From assembly GCA_950295325.1 (NCBI GenBank), contig OX485803.1:48873554-48937553 (forward strand): a stretch of 64,000 bases of DNA. Direction: 5' to 3'. Positions 23,227-34,428 of the stretch are shown one piece after another. Under the pieces are notes generated by a model, which worked only from the letters and a program-made list of their open reading frames with translations, was not told where the DNA came from and did not search any database. Position 1 is the first letter of the stretch. Each line of letters opens with the position of its first letter. The DNA comes from Polytrichum commune (taxonomy: Eukaryota; Streptophyta; Polytrichopsida; Polytrichales; Polytrichaceae). Position numbers and translations under genes: made by a program.

Positions 23227-26200
23227 ACACCATTTATGGTATTTAGTGTCACTTACCCCATATTGAGGCGTATGCTAGGTTACACTAATGAATAACAACT
23301 TCACCATAAGTGTCACCTCACGACACTCGGCATTCAAGTGCTCTCACTAATATTTTGGCATGAGTATGTTCAATAGTGTTATGAGGTGCATGCCTATGTT
23401 ACACAATGGTCTACAAATTGACTAAAGTGTACACATATGACACTTACCATTAGTATGCTCAAGAATATCTTCCTCTTACATATCAAAACGTAAACACATG
23501 ATAGTTGCCATTGGTACGCTCAAAGGTATCTTCCGCTTGCATACTATGCCCACCTGACTTTAGCTGAGCCTAAAAGTTGGTTCTATAAACACGGCCTTCA
23601 CACCATCGACATTATCTAGTGCTGAGCCTAGTTGGCAAATGATGTGGCCCTGGTTAAAAAGTGGAGGTTTTAAGCCTCAACCACCGACCCTCCCATCAAT
23701 ACCTAACACATGAGGCAAGAATGTAGGACCTTTAAAAGTGTTGCCTCCTGCCCTTGTGATTGGTTGCTTTTAGTCTTAGCTATGAGGGCACGAGGGGCTC
23801 CATTAACAAAAACCGACGGTAAGATAGATAAGTAGTAAGGCATTTGGGAATGGGACAAAAACTATCCAACATTCATTGCTTGGTAGATCAAACAATGACC
23901 ATGATGTGTGAAAGCTACTTAACTCAAACCTACTCGACAATCTCCTGAGCAAGTTCTTGTAGGTGCATTGGGATAGCCAGACACCTCCGCTATAACCAAG
24001 GGAGCTTTACCCCGTTTTTAGGAAAGCCTTTGGTTATTTGGTAAAGTCAAGTGGGGAGGGGGCATAAGCAGCAACACTGTCAACTGAAGTATCCCAATGT
24101 GCTATCTACATGTCATAATGTAGATATTTTTCCACTTAAGAAAGCTACTTATCTTGACAAATGGAATCATATTGGCAATTAGCGGGTGTGACACTTTGAA
24201 ACGTCTAGGCATCTAGTTTAGGCCCTTCACAAATAGCCTACGTGGCACTAAATACCATAAACGGTGTAGTTCCATGGACATTTCTTAGCTAGGGCAGATC
24301 GACAGGTTTGGGATGATCCTCATGGTGTGTTTGTGGGTCTGTCAAATCTTATGGTAGGAGGTTGGCCTCAAACATGTCGATTGGCATTACAACCCTTTAG
24401 TGTAAAGTGCTCAAGAGTCTTTACAAAGTTTGGGCCAATAAATGGATCTCGAATTTTGGCTGTAGCAAGGTGAAGTGGACCATGGTCCACCAAGGTCATA
24501 CTTGCGGAACACACAAAAATAAAGTGAGTGGCTCCCAAATATGTGGGCCTTGTTCAGTTGGGGATGCTTTGGGCCAGTTTACACCATGGACCATGTAAGT
24601 CAGACCATGTAAGTCGGACCATGGAAGATGGCCTTTTTTCATGGTCTGATTTCTTAAAAAAATTCAATTTACAAAGTTGTTGGGCCCTTCACTAGGTGTG
24701 AATTGAATGTGGAACAAGAGAAACGACCATGCACAAAAAAGTGAATGTGCTTCTTTTTAAATATTCTCTATTCCGACGAAAATTGATTATTTTCCCCTCA
24801 AAAGGTCCCACGTATCATGTTCACATTCGCCACAACCCACTTATATCCACATGGTAACTACATTCCAACACATGTAAAGATGAAATAGGGAGCCCTTTAC
24901 AGTAGTTCTAGCACAATGGTGCACATTGTAAACCACACTATACATATGCTTGCATTATACACATGGATACCTTTTTAAAATTTGGTTAATTAATCAATTT
25001 TACATGAGGTTTTATTTTTTTCATTTTTCATTTTTTCTTTTTATGCTTCCCTTGGAAGTTGGAACACATGATCGTAAACTTGGAATTTCTAAGCTTTTTA
25101 TGAACAATATGTATACATATGAGGTATCAAAGAAGACCCATGACATATCAAAGGCATCAAAGAATGGCAAAGGAGGAGGAGACAAAGGAAGGAAGGATGG
25201 GAGCCATGGGAGGAAGGACAGAGGGAGAAAAGGGGAGAGAAGATATAAATAACAAAATCAAGAGAGCATGTCAGAGTGCATGTAGACATCATTTGAATGA
25301 TGTGCACCTCTATGGAGTTGTTTTCTCTGATGGATATTGAAGTTATGTTGAAAAGGTGAGATTCAACAACGAGAGGGAATTGTTGCATAGGAGTGTATCT
25401 CTAATCCATCCAAGTTAGAAAACATGTTCTCTAGAGGTTTGTTGTTGATTCATCTCTATTTACGTTCCATTACTAGACTAGCTATCATGGTCTTTAGAGC
25501 AAACTAGGTACAATATTAACCTTGGGGATCCATATTATTTCATGACGTTTCGTTGGACAAATGAGAAGTGAGCTATTATGGAGCAATTCCCTATTGCCAG
25601 GTTCAACCCTCTTCGTTTTTGCCCAATATCTTGCCATATCACATGTTAGCCAAAAAACAACCGAGTGCTTTCATTGGCAAACCCTAGAGACATTATTAGG
25701 GTGGCATTGACTCGTGATACCCACAGATATCATAATTGTTCCTCATGTGTTCCACCTATTTCCAATTGACATGGTTGTTCCCCATTACTAGAGTACAATC
25801 AATGATCTTAATGAATAGCTTTGACAAACTCCAATGAAAAGTTTAAACCCCTTGAGTTTAGACCTATATTGTGTTCAAGCTCGAATTATATTCTAATCAC
25901 TTGTCATTCTCATGTCAAGCTCAACCCTCGGGTGCCAACTCCTAAAATTACAAACATGTATATATTTAGTTTAAGTCATTTTATAATAAGTCACATATGT
26001 AGACATCTTAAGTTGGCATTTTATTATAGACCTTAAATAGGTTCCAAAAATATAACTTCTTATCATATGGAGACATGTTATAGTACAATTGCATGCTTTT
26101 AAATCAAAATCGAAAGTCCAATCACATGTATCACAAGGCAAACTCCTTCAAAATATTGTCAATCTTTTGAATTTATTGTACATTTTTATACACAAATTGT

Positions 26201-26543
26201 CATTTATTTTGTATTTTCATTTTCACTAGGACCCGACCTCTTGCTACATTATAGAATGGTTCAAAAATTGAGGATATTACAAGCACATCAATTGTGAGGG
26301 ACCTAGATTTTCATTATTCTACAACCATATATCATTTTTATTTATAATGAAAACCAACTATAAATTTTGAAATCACCACATTATATAAAAATTCTTATTT
26401 TGAAGTAACTTGCATGCAAGTGTGAATAGACTTAGGTTAAGGAATATAGTTACTTATGCATTATATACATAAAAATCACCAATAAGTTTAACTTTACCCA
26501 CAAGTGACTCGCCCTCACCCTAATACTTAATAGGTATTGAATT

Positions 26544-27062
26544 GTGGAAAGGTACCAACGCCGAATATCCCGAATATTCCCTCTCGGACTACGCTCACCA
26601 ACCATCCCACGTTCCGGCGACCTGCGGTCCGTAGTCCCACCAAACTTCGAGCCTGCAACGACCGAGGGTCGTGACGTTCAGGTCCGCTCGTGCCCACCAT
26701 CCATTCCACGCTCCGACGACCAACGGTCCGCCATATACGACCCTGCTACCCGGGGTCGGAAATTCAGTTCCTGCTGTTGGGTTTCTACCGTCCGACGGTC
26801 GCTCGGATCCTTTCTGGTCTTTCCGTCTGGGGGACCATTTGCGAGGCTACTTTTGCAGCTGCGCTTGCAATCTTGCGTTCGGGAGCCGGCGCTCTCGATT
26901 TCAAGCTCGGCCCATCGTAAGTTTTCTGTAGCGTATTGCTTGCTTAACTTCTGTCGCCGGAGCGGAGGTTTGTGCATTTTGGGTTGGGGGGTTTTGGTGG
27001 TCTGGTTCTTAAACAGGTTGTATTGTTTTCAGCGTATTTGTGTTTTAGTAGTTTCTGCGGCG
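26544..27062 (+). promoter_or_regulatory. Probable promoter/5' UTR with a leader intron of the phosphate carrier gene
   Basis: GC content rises sharply from about 26,540. A diverged direct repeat of about 98 bp stands at 26,597 and 26,695 (CCATC...CCACG(T/C)TCCG(G/A)CGACC). A plausible 5' UTR intron runs 26,917-27,032, with donor CATC/GTAAGT and acceptor TTGTTTTCAG. The reading frame upstream of ATG 27,063 happens to be open to 26,544, but its sequence has no carrier or transit-peptide character and crosses this putative intron. Confidence 0.5.
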
Positions 27063-28193
27063 ATGGCGGTCTCCGAGAGACGGAGCACGATGGTGCCAGA
27101 GTTTCTGTACACCCAGAGAGCCGCTGCGAGCTCGCCAGCGTCGCTCTTCAGGTCGCTCACCACGCAGGCCACCAGCGCCGCGCCAGCCTTCACGGCGACA
27201 TCGCTGTTCCGCGATGTGGCCAAGGCGGCCGCCAGCCCCACCGGCGTGGCGCCCTCGTTCATGGTGCCCGCAGCCGCGGAGGGAAAGATCGTGATGTTCT
27301 CGCCCGAATACTACCGCGCGTGCGCCATCGGAGGCATGTTGTGCTGCGGACTGACCCACATGGCCGTGACGCCCATCGACGTGGTGAAGTGCAACATGCA
27401 GATCGCCCCCGAGAAGTACAAGTCCATCGTGGGAGGATTCTCCATGGTGGTGAGGGAGCAGGGCCCCGTGGGGTTGTTCCGCGGTTGGGTGCCCACTCTG
27501 ATGGGGTACAGTGTGCAGGGCGCTTGCAAGTACGGGTTCTACGAGTACTTCAAGAAGACGTACTCGGACATGGCCGGGCCCGAGAATGCGAAGAAGTATA
27601 AGACGTTGATCTACTTAGCGGGTTCAGCATCCGCCGAAGTGATTGCGGACATCGGGCTGTGCCCATTCGAGGCCGTGAAGGTTAGGGTGCAAACGAAGCC
27701 AGGATTCGCCAAGGGCATCACCGATGGCATGCCGAAGCTGATCGCGTCGGACGGAGTGGGAGGGCTGTTCAAGGGTTTAGTACCCCTTTGGTGCAGACAG
27801 ATCCCCTACACCATGATGAAGTTCGCGACATTCGAGAGCACCGTGGAGGCGATCTACAAGTACGCCGTGCCCGTGCCAAAGAGCGAGGTGTCGTCAAACA
27901 CGCAGTTGGGTATTTCGTTCAGCGCCGGATACATTGCCGGAATTGCGTGCGCCATCATCTCGCACCCAGCCGACAACTTGGTGTCTTTCTTGAACAATGC
28001 GAAGGGCGCCACGGTGTCACAAGCCGTCAGCACTATGGGCATGAAAGCGTTGTTCACACGTGGATTGCCTCTTCGTATTATCATGATAGGAACCCTGACC
28101 GGATTGCAGTGGGGAATTTACGACTCGTTCAAGGTTTTCGTCGGGCTGCCAACTACTGGCGGTGTTGTGGAAGAGGTGAAGAAGATCGAATAG
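27063..28193 (+). CDS. PHT3: Mitochondrial phosphate carrier (PHT3/MPT type)
   Basis: Inner-membrane carrier that imports phosphate with protons (or against hydroxide) to supply ATP synthesis. The 376-residue product has the three mitochondrial-carrier repeats. Signature motifs are PIDVVK at residues 104-109, PFEAVK at 201-206 and the degenerate third PADN at 302-305. Diagnostic phosphate-carrier stretches are present: GYSVQGACKYGFYEYFK, LAGSASAEVIADIGLCPFEA and LWCRQIPYTMMKF. Residues 1-70 are rich in Ala/Ser/Thr/Arg and acid-poor, fitting a mitochondrial presequence. ATG 27,063 begins MAVSERRS in a good context (GCGGCGATGG). The coding region has no introns and is distinctly GC-rich compared with its flanks. 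Homologues in flowering plants, as I recall, have several introns. An in-frame open extension upstream was not used. Confidence 0.95.
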   Translation: MAVSERRSTMVPEFLYTQRAAASSPASLFRSLTTQATSAAPAFTATSLFRDVAKAAASPTGVAPSFMVPAAAEGKIVMFSPEYYRACAIGGMLCCGLTHMAVTPIDVVKCNMQIAPEKYKSIVGGFSMVVREQGPVGLFRGWVPTLMGYSVQGACKYGFYEYFKKTYSDMAGPENAKKYKTLIYLAGSASAEVIADIGLCPFEAVKVRVQTKPGFAKGITDGMPKLIASDGVGGLFKGLVPLWCRQIPYTMMKFATFESTVEAIYKYAVPVPKSEVSSNTQLGISFSAGYIAGIACAIISHPADNLVSFLNNAKGATVSQAVSTMGMKALFTRGLPLRIIMIGTLTGLQWGIYDSFKVFVGLPTTGGVVEEVKKIE

Positions 28194-30580
28194 GAAGAAC
28201 ATTGCATTAATTTCCCCTATTGAGCACATTTTTCGCATAAGGCAGCGAGCCGCTCTCATTCTTGTTAGTGTAGGGTTGGGATGGTTCTAGGTCTGGCCAG
28301 TGGATGAGGCAGTTTGTGAATCGTCTTGGATGACGGATGGATGGTGGACACGGCAATAGTATTTTGTGTCCTATTTCCTTGTTGCGGAAGCCGATGGTCA
28401 CGCAGGCTAACACTCCTTGAGAGACTAATCCAGTTTTGCAGGTATTTGTTTCATATAACACTCTTTACAGAATCCCCACATGTGCTCTCCTGAATCCTGA
28501 TTCATGATGATTCACAGCATCTCAACGTTTTGGGTTGTTGATGAGCAGTGAGGAAGGGAGAGGAGCCGTGAGTATGGGTTGGGAAGCAGAGAGATCAGCT
28601 TAGGTCTAATCTAATTTAACAGAGGGAATTGGAGTTGTCGATCTCTTTATTGAGATTGTTTCTCTATGGACATATGCGCTGGTTCCCCTTTTGGGCTTAA
28701 TAAATGAGCAGGTTGTTACTTTGAGATTTAAGGAAAGTGATGTGGTTTTTGTTGAGAATGTTGTTTAGTTTTGAAACTAAGATATGCTTGTTTGTTTCTC
28801 TGTGAGAATGTGATGTGGTGTTTGTAGCTGGCATTTGATGGTGGCAAGAATACAGACATGGGCACGCATTTGATCTCTTTGATCATGGAGTATTTGTACC
28901 GTGTTTTGGAATGTGATTTTCCACATGGTTCCAAATCTGTTTTCTGAGTGCCTAGAGTAGCCGAGAATATTGTTTAGGTAAGGAGTTTTTTGTGTAATTT
29001 TGGTGATGTGGATTGAAGAGTTTATGAAGTTATTGAGGGTAGAAGAGCAAATAAATTGTAAATTGTATCTCTTAACAACATATCCGTTGAGTAGCAAGAG
29101 TTTTGCAGGTAATTTTGTGATTCTGGGATAGATGATTGCATGTGGGCTTTCCTACTCGTTCACAAAATGTTGCAAGTGTCGTTCTTCTTTCTTGTTACCG
29201 CTCCAAGTGGTAATAATGTTGCATCAATAAAAGTAACTGCAGTTCGATTATTTCTTAATTTATGAGGTAAGGTCGTCTAATGTATTTCTGAACTCTACAT
29301 GGGGTTGCAGGAAGGAAAAGTTGGTGGGTATGATGTGGGCTGTTAGTTTTTGAGGTTTCTAAATCATCTAGAATTGCTCCAATATCTACACTGTTTTGTC
29401 TAATTAGAGGGCCACACTAATCCAATTACCCACACTAGTTTTTTTTATTACAATTTGAAGTGGCCTACTGTAATTTCCATAGTGAAAAATTAGTGTGGGT
29501 GAAATTAGTCTGCATATTTGGATGAAAATTCAAGGCAAAGCAAGTACTATAAAATTAATGTGGTCACACTAAATTATAACCTATATGAATTTCCCACCCA
29601 CACTAATTAGACAAAACAGTGGACTAAGACCGTGCTGATAAATGAATCTGGTATATACATACCAATGGGCGATTTGTGGGTATTATTGATCAAAATCCTA
29701 GTGTTTCCAAGTGCAACTGGAAGCATGTTGTGATCTTTCAGGTTTTCTTAATTAACTTGAGGTATATTCTATAGATTCCTCTAAAATGACTGGTTATTTT
29801 CTTAAAGCCTTGAACTTCGACCAGTCAGTTTTTTTCAAACTCAACTGGTCCAATTGTAACTAGCGGTCGGTTCTCCCTGTTCATTGGAAACATGTGAGCA
29901 GTTTAGCTTAACGATAATCCACTTGTGTAATAGAGGTGAATGAAGGTGGGAGCCAAGTTCCTGAGTCAAGAGGCTAAGGGCGCTTGAGGCATCTGAATTA
30001 ATACAGCTGTCTGGAAAGTTTCTCAAAAGAGAGATGGAATTGTGGGTTTGATCCTTCTTTGAGAAAACTTTCTATTAAGAGCCCGCTAGCTCATCGTGTT
30101 ACGAAGCCTATTTTGAAAGTTGGGTGAAAATTTTGGGACCACCTTTTTTCACCTCTCAAACTTTGAGGGAATTTTAAGATCTAGATTAGGGTATGTGCAC
30201 GAGATCCGGTGTCCTAAATCTTGGATCAATTTATGTAAGGTTAGCTTGGCCCACCCATTCTAAGTAGGACAAGTTAGAAAGCCGCTTTTTAATAGCATGA
30301 CACCACTCTTAAGGAAACGTGGGTGACTATTGATTCTCATAAACTTAGGGTTCGGGACTAAACCCATGGTTTCATTTGTTCTACCTTACAAAAAACACTA
30401 ATGTCCCATGTAGATTATAGCAGTCCCCATGACTTATCATGTAGCACCTAGGTATAATGTGACACCCTCTCTAGTTGTCACCTAGTGATTGCTCGACAAC
30501 TAATGTGAGTTGATGACGATCAATGTGGGCCACATGAAATCATATGTGTGGTGTATCTTTGAACTCTAACTAAGGTCACC
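28194..30580. other. 3' UTR of the phosphate carrier and AT-rich spacer
   Basis: 28,200-28,720 is probable 3' UTR; AATAAA occurs near 28,699. The rest is non-coding apart from the MITE at 29,389-29,621. Between 29,750 and 29,900, sequence containing CTTGAACTTCGACCAGTCAGTTTTTT-CAAACTCAACTGG resembles 57,015-57,075, marking another low-copy dispersed repeat. Confidence 0.5.
29389..29621. mobile_element. MITE with perfect 19-bp terminal inverted repeats (CACTG ends)
   Basis: The left end CACTGTTTTGTCTAATTAG (29,389-29,407) and its exact inverse close the element (29,603-29,621). It is 233 bp. Subterminal copies of CCCACACTA/TAGTGTGGG occur in both halves. CACTG ends and repeated subterminal motifs suggest a CACTA (CMC) relation, but the flanking 3-bp duplication is not clear. 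No coding capacity. Confidence 0.8.
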
Positions 30581-30895
30581 AACTTTGCTTACACATGGCT
30601 TGCTCCTTAGACTTCAACGTGCAATCCAGAGCTTGGTTCTGAATCTTCTCGTGATGAATTTGTAGGGTGGATGTTTTGGGAGGTGTGGTGTAGTCAATTT
30701 TGAAACTCCCCAATGTCTGCTATCTGGCTTTTTTCCGCGTGGTTTTGACTTGAGCATCCCCCATTGGGAAGAAAATCCCTCAGCTTCAGATCTCATGATC
30801 CCCAGGTCCGTGAAGGGCGCCTTGGGGAGGCGTCTTGGGCCGTAAAATTCTACCTCATATGGGTTTATGCCTGATTCATCCAAACTTAATCTCAC
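30580..30895 (-). pseudogene. Truncated, decayed duplicate of the orphan ORF
   Basis: Reads EAEGF, then a W/K-rich stretch and a HPPYKFI/RFRTKLW-like end that line up with the C-terminal third of the 31,041-31,637 ORF. At nucleotide level GGCTTGCTCCTTAGACTT, TTTTGGGAGG-GTG and GAAAATCCCTCAGCTTC are shared. Both copies are followed on the plus-strand left by a TCTAA-TAAGGTCACCAAC motif. It lacks the first two thirds and an intact frame. Confidence 0.6.
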
Positions 30896-31040
30896 TACAC
30901 CGATGCTAATTTGGGGGTCGAACTTGCTTTCAAAGCTATTCCAAATTGTAAAGGGTTTCCAATGTTTTCACTTTCAACTTACATGATTGTCTTGATGTTT
31001 TTCTTCTCCTTTCATTTTGTAGTTTTGAATTCTAATAAGG

Positions 31041-31637
31041 TCACCAACATTGTTGACACTCGGCTTGCTCCTTAGACTTTGTTGTGCATGCCAAAACCTG
31101 GTTCCTGATCTTGTCGTGATGAATTTCTAATGCAGATTTTTTGGGAGGCGTGGGGTGTGGCCAATCCTGAAACTCCCGGATAGCCGCCATTTGGCTTTTC
31201 CGTGCGGTTTCGGCTCGTGCATCCCACGTCGGGAAAAATCCCTCAGCTTCGGGCCCAGCCCCTCCCAAGTCCGTGTACCCCTTAGGGTTTCTCCACACGG
31301 AAGGATCTTGGCCTGGGAACGAGGGTAGGGGGCTCGGAGGCAACGTTAATTTCCCTTCATTCATGCGCTCCACCCAACAATCCTCAATATACTTAAGCTC
31401 CCGGAGCCGTGACCGGTAGCGTGCATAAAGGAAGGCCAACCTCTTGTTCTCCATCTTGTAAGGGACCGCGCAACCTCGGCGTGAGAATGGGACGATAAAG
31501 CGCTTGAGGTCCATGGCCGCAAGTTGCTCCTCGTAAGCCTGCTTCTCGAGTGGGCGGAACGAGGAGCGTTGGAACTCGAGTTTTTGCTGCCATGTTGGCG
31601 GGTCATACCCGGGTGATGGGGGGTCATAATCTTCCAT
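31041..31637 (-). CDS. Orphan ORF of 198 codons, unknown function
   Basis: I do not recognise this protein. It begins MEDYDPPSPGYDPP, is charged, and is rich in Arg/Glu/Trp/Pro. One middle segment (about residues 30-95) has a heptad-like mix of Leu, Arg and Glu around ENKRLAFLYARYRSRLREL, followed by a Pro-rich LPPSPLPSFPGQDP stretch and a basic C terminus with HHDKIRNQVL. No signal peptide, TM segment or catalytic motif is seen. The ORF is uninterrupted and GC-richer than its AT-rich surroundings. A decayed duplicate lies 150 bp downstream, so it may be part of a repeated or transposon-borne sequence rather than a host gene. The start is the first ATG in the frame. Confidence 0.45.
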   Translation of the reverse strand: MEDYDPPSPGYDPPTWQQKLEFQRSSFRPLEKQAYEEQLAAMDLKRFIVPFSRRGCAVPYKMENKRLAFLYARYRSRLRELKYIEDCWVERMNEGKLTLPPSPLPSFPGQDPSVWRNPKGYTDLGGAGPEAEGFFPTWDARAETARKSQMAAIREFQDWPHPTPPKKSALEIHHDKIRNQVLACTTKSKEQAECQQCW

Positions 31638-34428
31638 TAAGGTAGATGGGGTTGGAAGTGGCTAAAATGTTCCCTGGTTAGCCTACTTCTCTTAGATATG
31701 AAACACGCAATTAGTACAAAATGGTTAGCAAATCCTAATCAAGGATGTAGACACTTTCCTCATAAGTTTTGGACCTCATGTGGATGTCTTATTCGTTTTC
31801 AAGTGAAGATTCTAGTGCTCATTAAATAGTCATATAAATCCCTTCAATTATATGGAAATTATATGAGCATGTAGTTCAATCTCTATTAAACACATGTCTC
31901 TTTGGTATTTGTTCTTGAAGTCACACCAAACCACATAACACTCAAATCAATATAGGTGTCCTAATAAGAGAATCAACAACTGTCTACCTTACCACTCACT
32001 CTTTGCAGGGAAAAGTAATTGATGACATCCTAGAATCAATATGTGTTGATTATGTAGATCCAGATCTTTAGATTGAGTACAACATTTATTGTCCCCTTCT
32101 TGTGCCAACTTTGATTCAATTGGGACAATCTCTTTACGTGGAGGACAAATTGGACAACGGGGAGGGATGTTACAAAAGTTTATTCTGAACTAAAAAAAAG
32201 TGTAGAACTACGTTATTGAAGAATGTTGTGTTAATATTAAATGATTAGCAAAGCCAAATCGAACTTGTCGTCATTTCCTGATAATTTCTGGAGCTCATGT
32301 GAATATCTTATTCAATATCAAAAGTGATTTTTTTTTGTTCTTCCCCATTTATGATGTTGACTATCGAACATCAAATAGTTAAGAGACTTTGAGTACATAG
32401 GTCAATCTTTTCTAACCATATGTCTTTTTGGTGTCCGTTCTTAGATTCACACCTAGCTAGATACAACTCAAACATACTTGTTTGATAAAGATAAGTAAAT
32501 GAACTAAACCAAATTGGGAATCAGTAGGAGTGGAGCAACAGAGGTGATGATTTGGAATTGGTAGAGTTGATGAACATGCCTTGGGGTTGCAATTACTCCC
32601 CCCTTGAGAATAGTTTCTAAATCACTTTGAATGCTTCTGATGAATGTCAGATGATATTATTTCACAAAGAAGAGAAACTTCCACACACACACAGACACAA
32701 ATATGTATATATATATATATATAGAGAGAGAGTTTGTCTATGAATTCAAAAAAATTACAGTTTGAAATGTTTTGAGAACTAACTAGGAGCAATTAATAAA
32801 TGTCTCTAAAGCACAAGTCACCATCCACACTTTAACTTTTATTTATCCCACTTCTATGAAGATTTATAAACTTCCTGAGAATTCATATTCTTGAAAAATG
32901 CTTATGACATGTTTAAGCCGCTCCAAACTAGGTTCTATAGCCACTGACTCCCGCGAGTACTAAGGTATTATGGGTTCAATACTTAACACAATTGGGAGGA
33001 CCTGTGTGATCACTTAAAGAGATGGAGAAACCTCACTTTGATCTCTTGTAACTGTCACATCTCAATTTTGATTTTGAAATTTGAAATGATAGTCTCTGTG
33101 ATTTGCAATTGCTAAGGTACCGAGGCCTTAAAGCGATAGTTTAAATAATCTTTGCTATTTTAGGCAAGTCAAATAGCTTGATCAAAATTCAAAAAAATTC
33201 ATAGACCAGCGAATCTATATGGAGTCTATAGATTCTTTTTCTAACAAATAATAAGTCCATATGTAACCTACATAGATTCCCAAAGTCCTCTTGAGGAAAG
33301 AACCTTTTGCTCTCCACTAGGGGGGTGCATTGATGTTGGATTGCTAAGTAAGAATCACCACAAAATCAACCTTACTGAGAGTGAGGATCTTCTAGTAAAT
33401 GAAGGTGTTGTCCCCCTTTTGTGGATCACATCTTACACCATCTTGTTGAGCGGATAGACTCCCAATTAGTTATTATAATTGGCCAAAGTCGGTGTTCTTC
33501 TAAAAGTGCTCTTGCATCCTTCTTACACCACTATTATGAATGGCCAAAGTGGTGCTATATTTTTTGAATGCTGCATACAATCGATAACTTACTCGATGGC
33601 ACTGTTACACTCACTTGTTGATGGCATAAAAATGAAAAATAAGTGTCGCCAAAAGGAAGATGGTACTTTGAGAATTTAGTACCTTAAGCAGATGAGACAA
33701 TTCCCGATTTGATTAAATGGTCAAATTTGGCCATGGAGTTGGAAGTGCCCACATACCTTGAAGATGATGGCCACCCTGGACACAGGCTTGGAAAGCTGCT
33801 CAGTGTAATTTGTTATGCATACAGTGCATGCACATGGAAACTCAGTCATTATACCTTGAAGGAGCTTCAGAACGGAGTACATTTACTGCAGATCTCATTT
33901 CTTGACACTTGGGGGATTCTGTCTTTTGAAGGAGAGAAGTTAATGTCTTTGAGCACAAAAACCTTTCAGGAGTGGTGCAGATGGGACAGATATCTCAAAC
34001 ACACCTTTTCAAAAGACCAACCGTCATGTACTGTAATTTGTTCAACAGAAATATTTCCATAGAATCGAAGTTTCAAGACAAAAGACATCAGGGTTTACGT
34101 GTATTCCCATCTTAGGTCTAGCTTTTTGTAATCTGAACTCATGAGACATACATCAGGTGTGCACATTCTACATCCTTCCACACTAATCATTTTGTTAGCA
34201 CTGAATAGGATGACACTGTCACAACTTAAACAGACTTATGACATCTGACATCAAATCTGCCTAAGTTGCGAAATCTAATGTACCGATAATACTTACTTTA
34301 TTGTAAAGCACAAAATGATCAGTCAACCTCCATTCACTCTCCAATCTTGTGGGGCCTAAAAACACTAAGTTCCCTTTGTTTCATTTTAGTCTTTGTACAA
34401 TGAGATGTTACATGCAGTCTCTTCTTGC
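31638..34428. other. Repeat-rich spacer, no supported gene
   Basis: Two reversed copies of repeat family R1 (about 31,700-32,000 and 32,230-32,500) and a forward fragment near 32,980-33,130 and 33,690-33,765. A (TA)n/(GA)n microsatellite lies at 32,703-32,732, next to a CA-rich stretch. The plus-strand frame 33,709-34,062 opposes the 3' flank of the Insig-like gene, has no recognisable motif and starts inside a repeat fragment. Confidence 0.45.

Larger units (their letters stand above)
20112..26530. other. 6.4-kb spacer with MITEs and dispersed repeats, no supported gene
   Basis: Begins with the probable 3' UTR of the AS8-type gene. It contains an hAT-like MITE (20,367-20,632), a long-TIR MITE (23,002-23,226), repeat ends carrying the CACTAAATACC motif (about 23,235 and 24,246) and the repeat copy at 24,560-24,765. 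From 21,450 to 22,990 and from 24,770 to 26,500 the DNA is AT-rich with short overlapping frames only. The purine-rich 25,130-25,250 stretch gives Lys/Gly/Arg-rich frames on one strand, a composition effect. Confidence 0.5.

Noticed and set aside
25098-25388. Frames on both strands around a purine-rich tract
   Set aside because: Lys/Arg/Gly and Leu/Ser/Cys richness mirror each other through strand composition.
26544-27062. 173-codon in-frame N-terminal extension of the phosphate carrier
   Set aside because: It crosses a good GTAAGT...TTTTCAG intron, has no carrier or presequence-like content, and the ATG at 27,063 begins a typical presequence in a good context.
33709-34062. 117-codon plus-strand frame as a gene
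   Set aside because: It starts in a repeat R1 fragment, has no recognisable motif, and opposes the 3' flank of a real gene.
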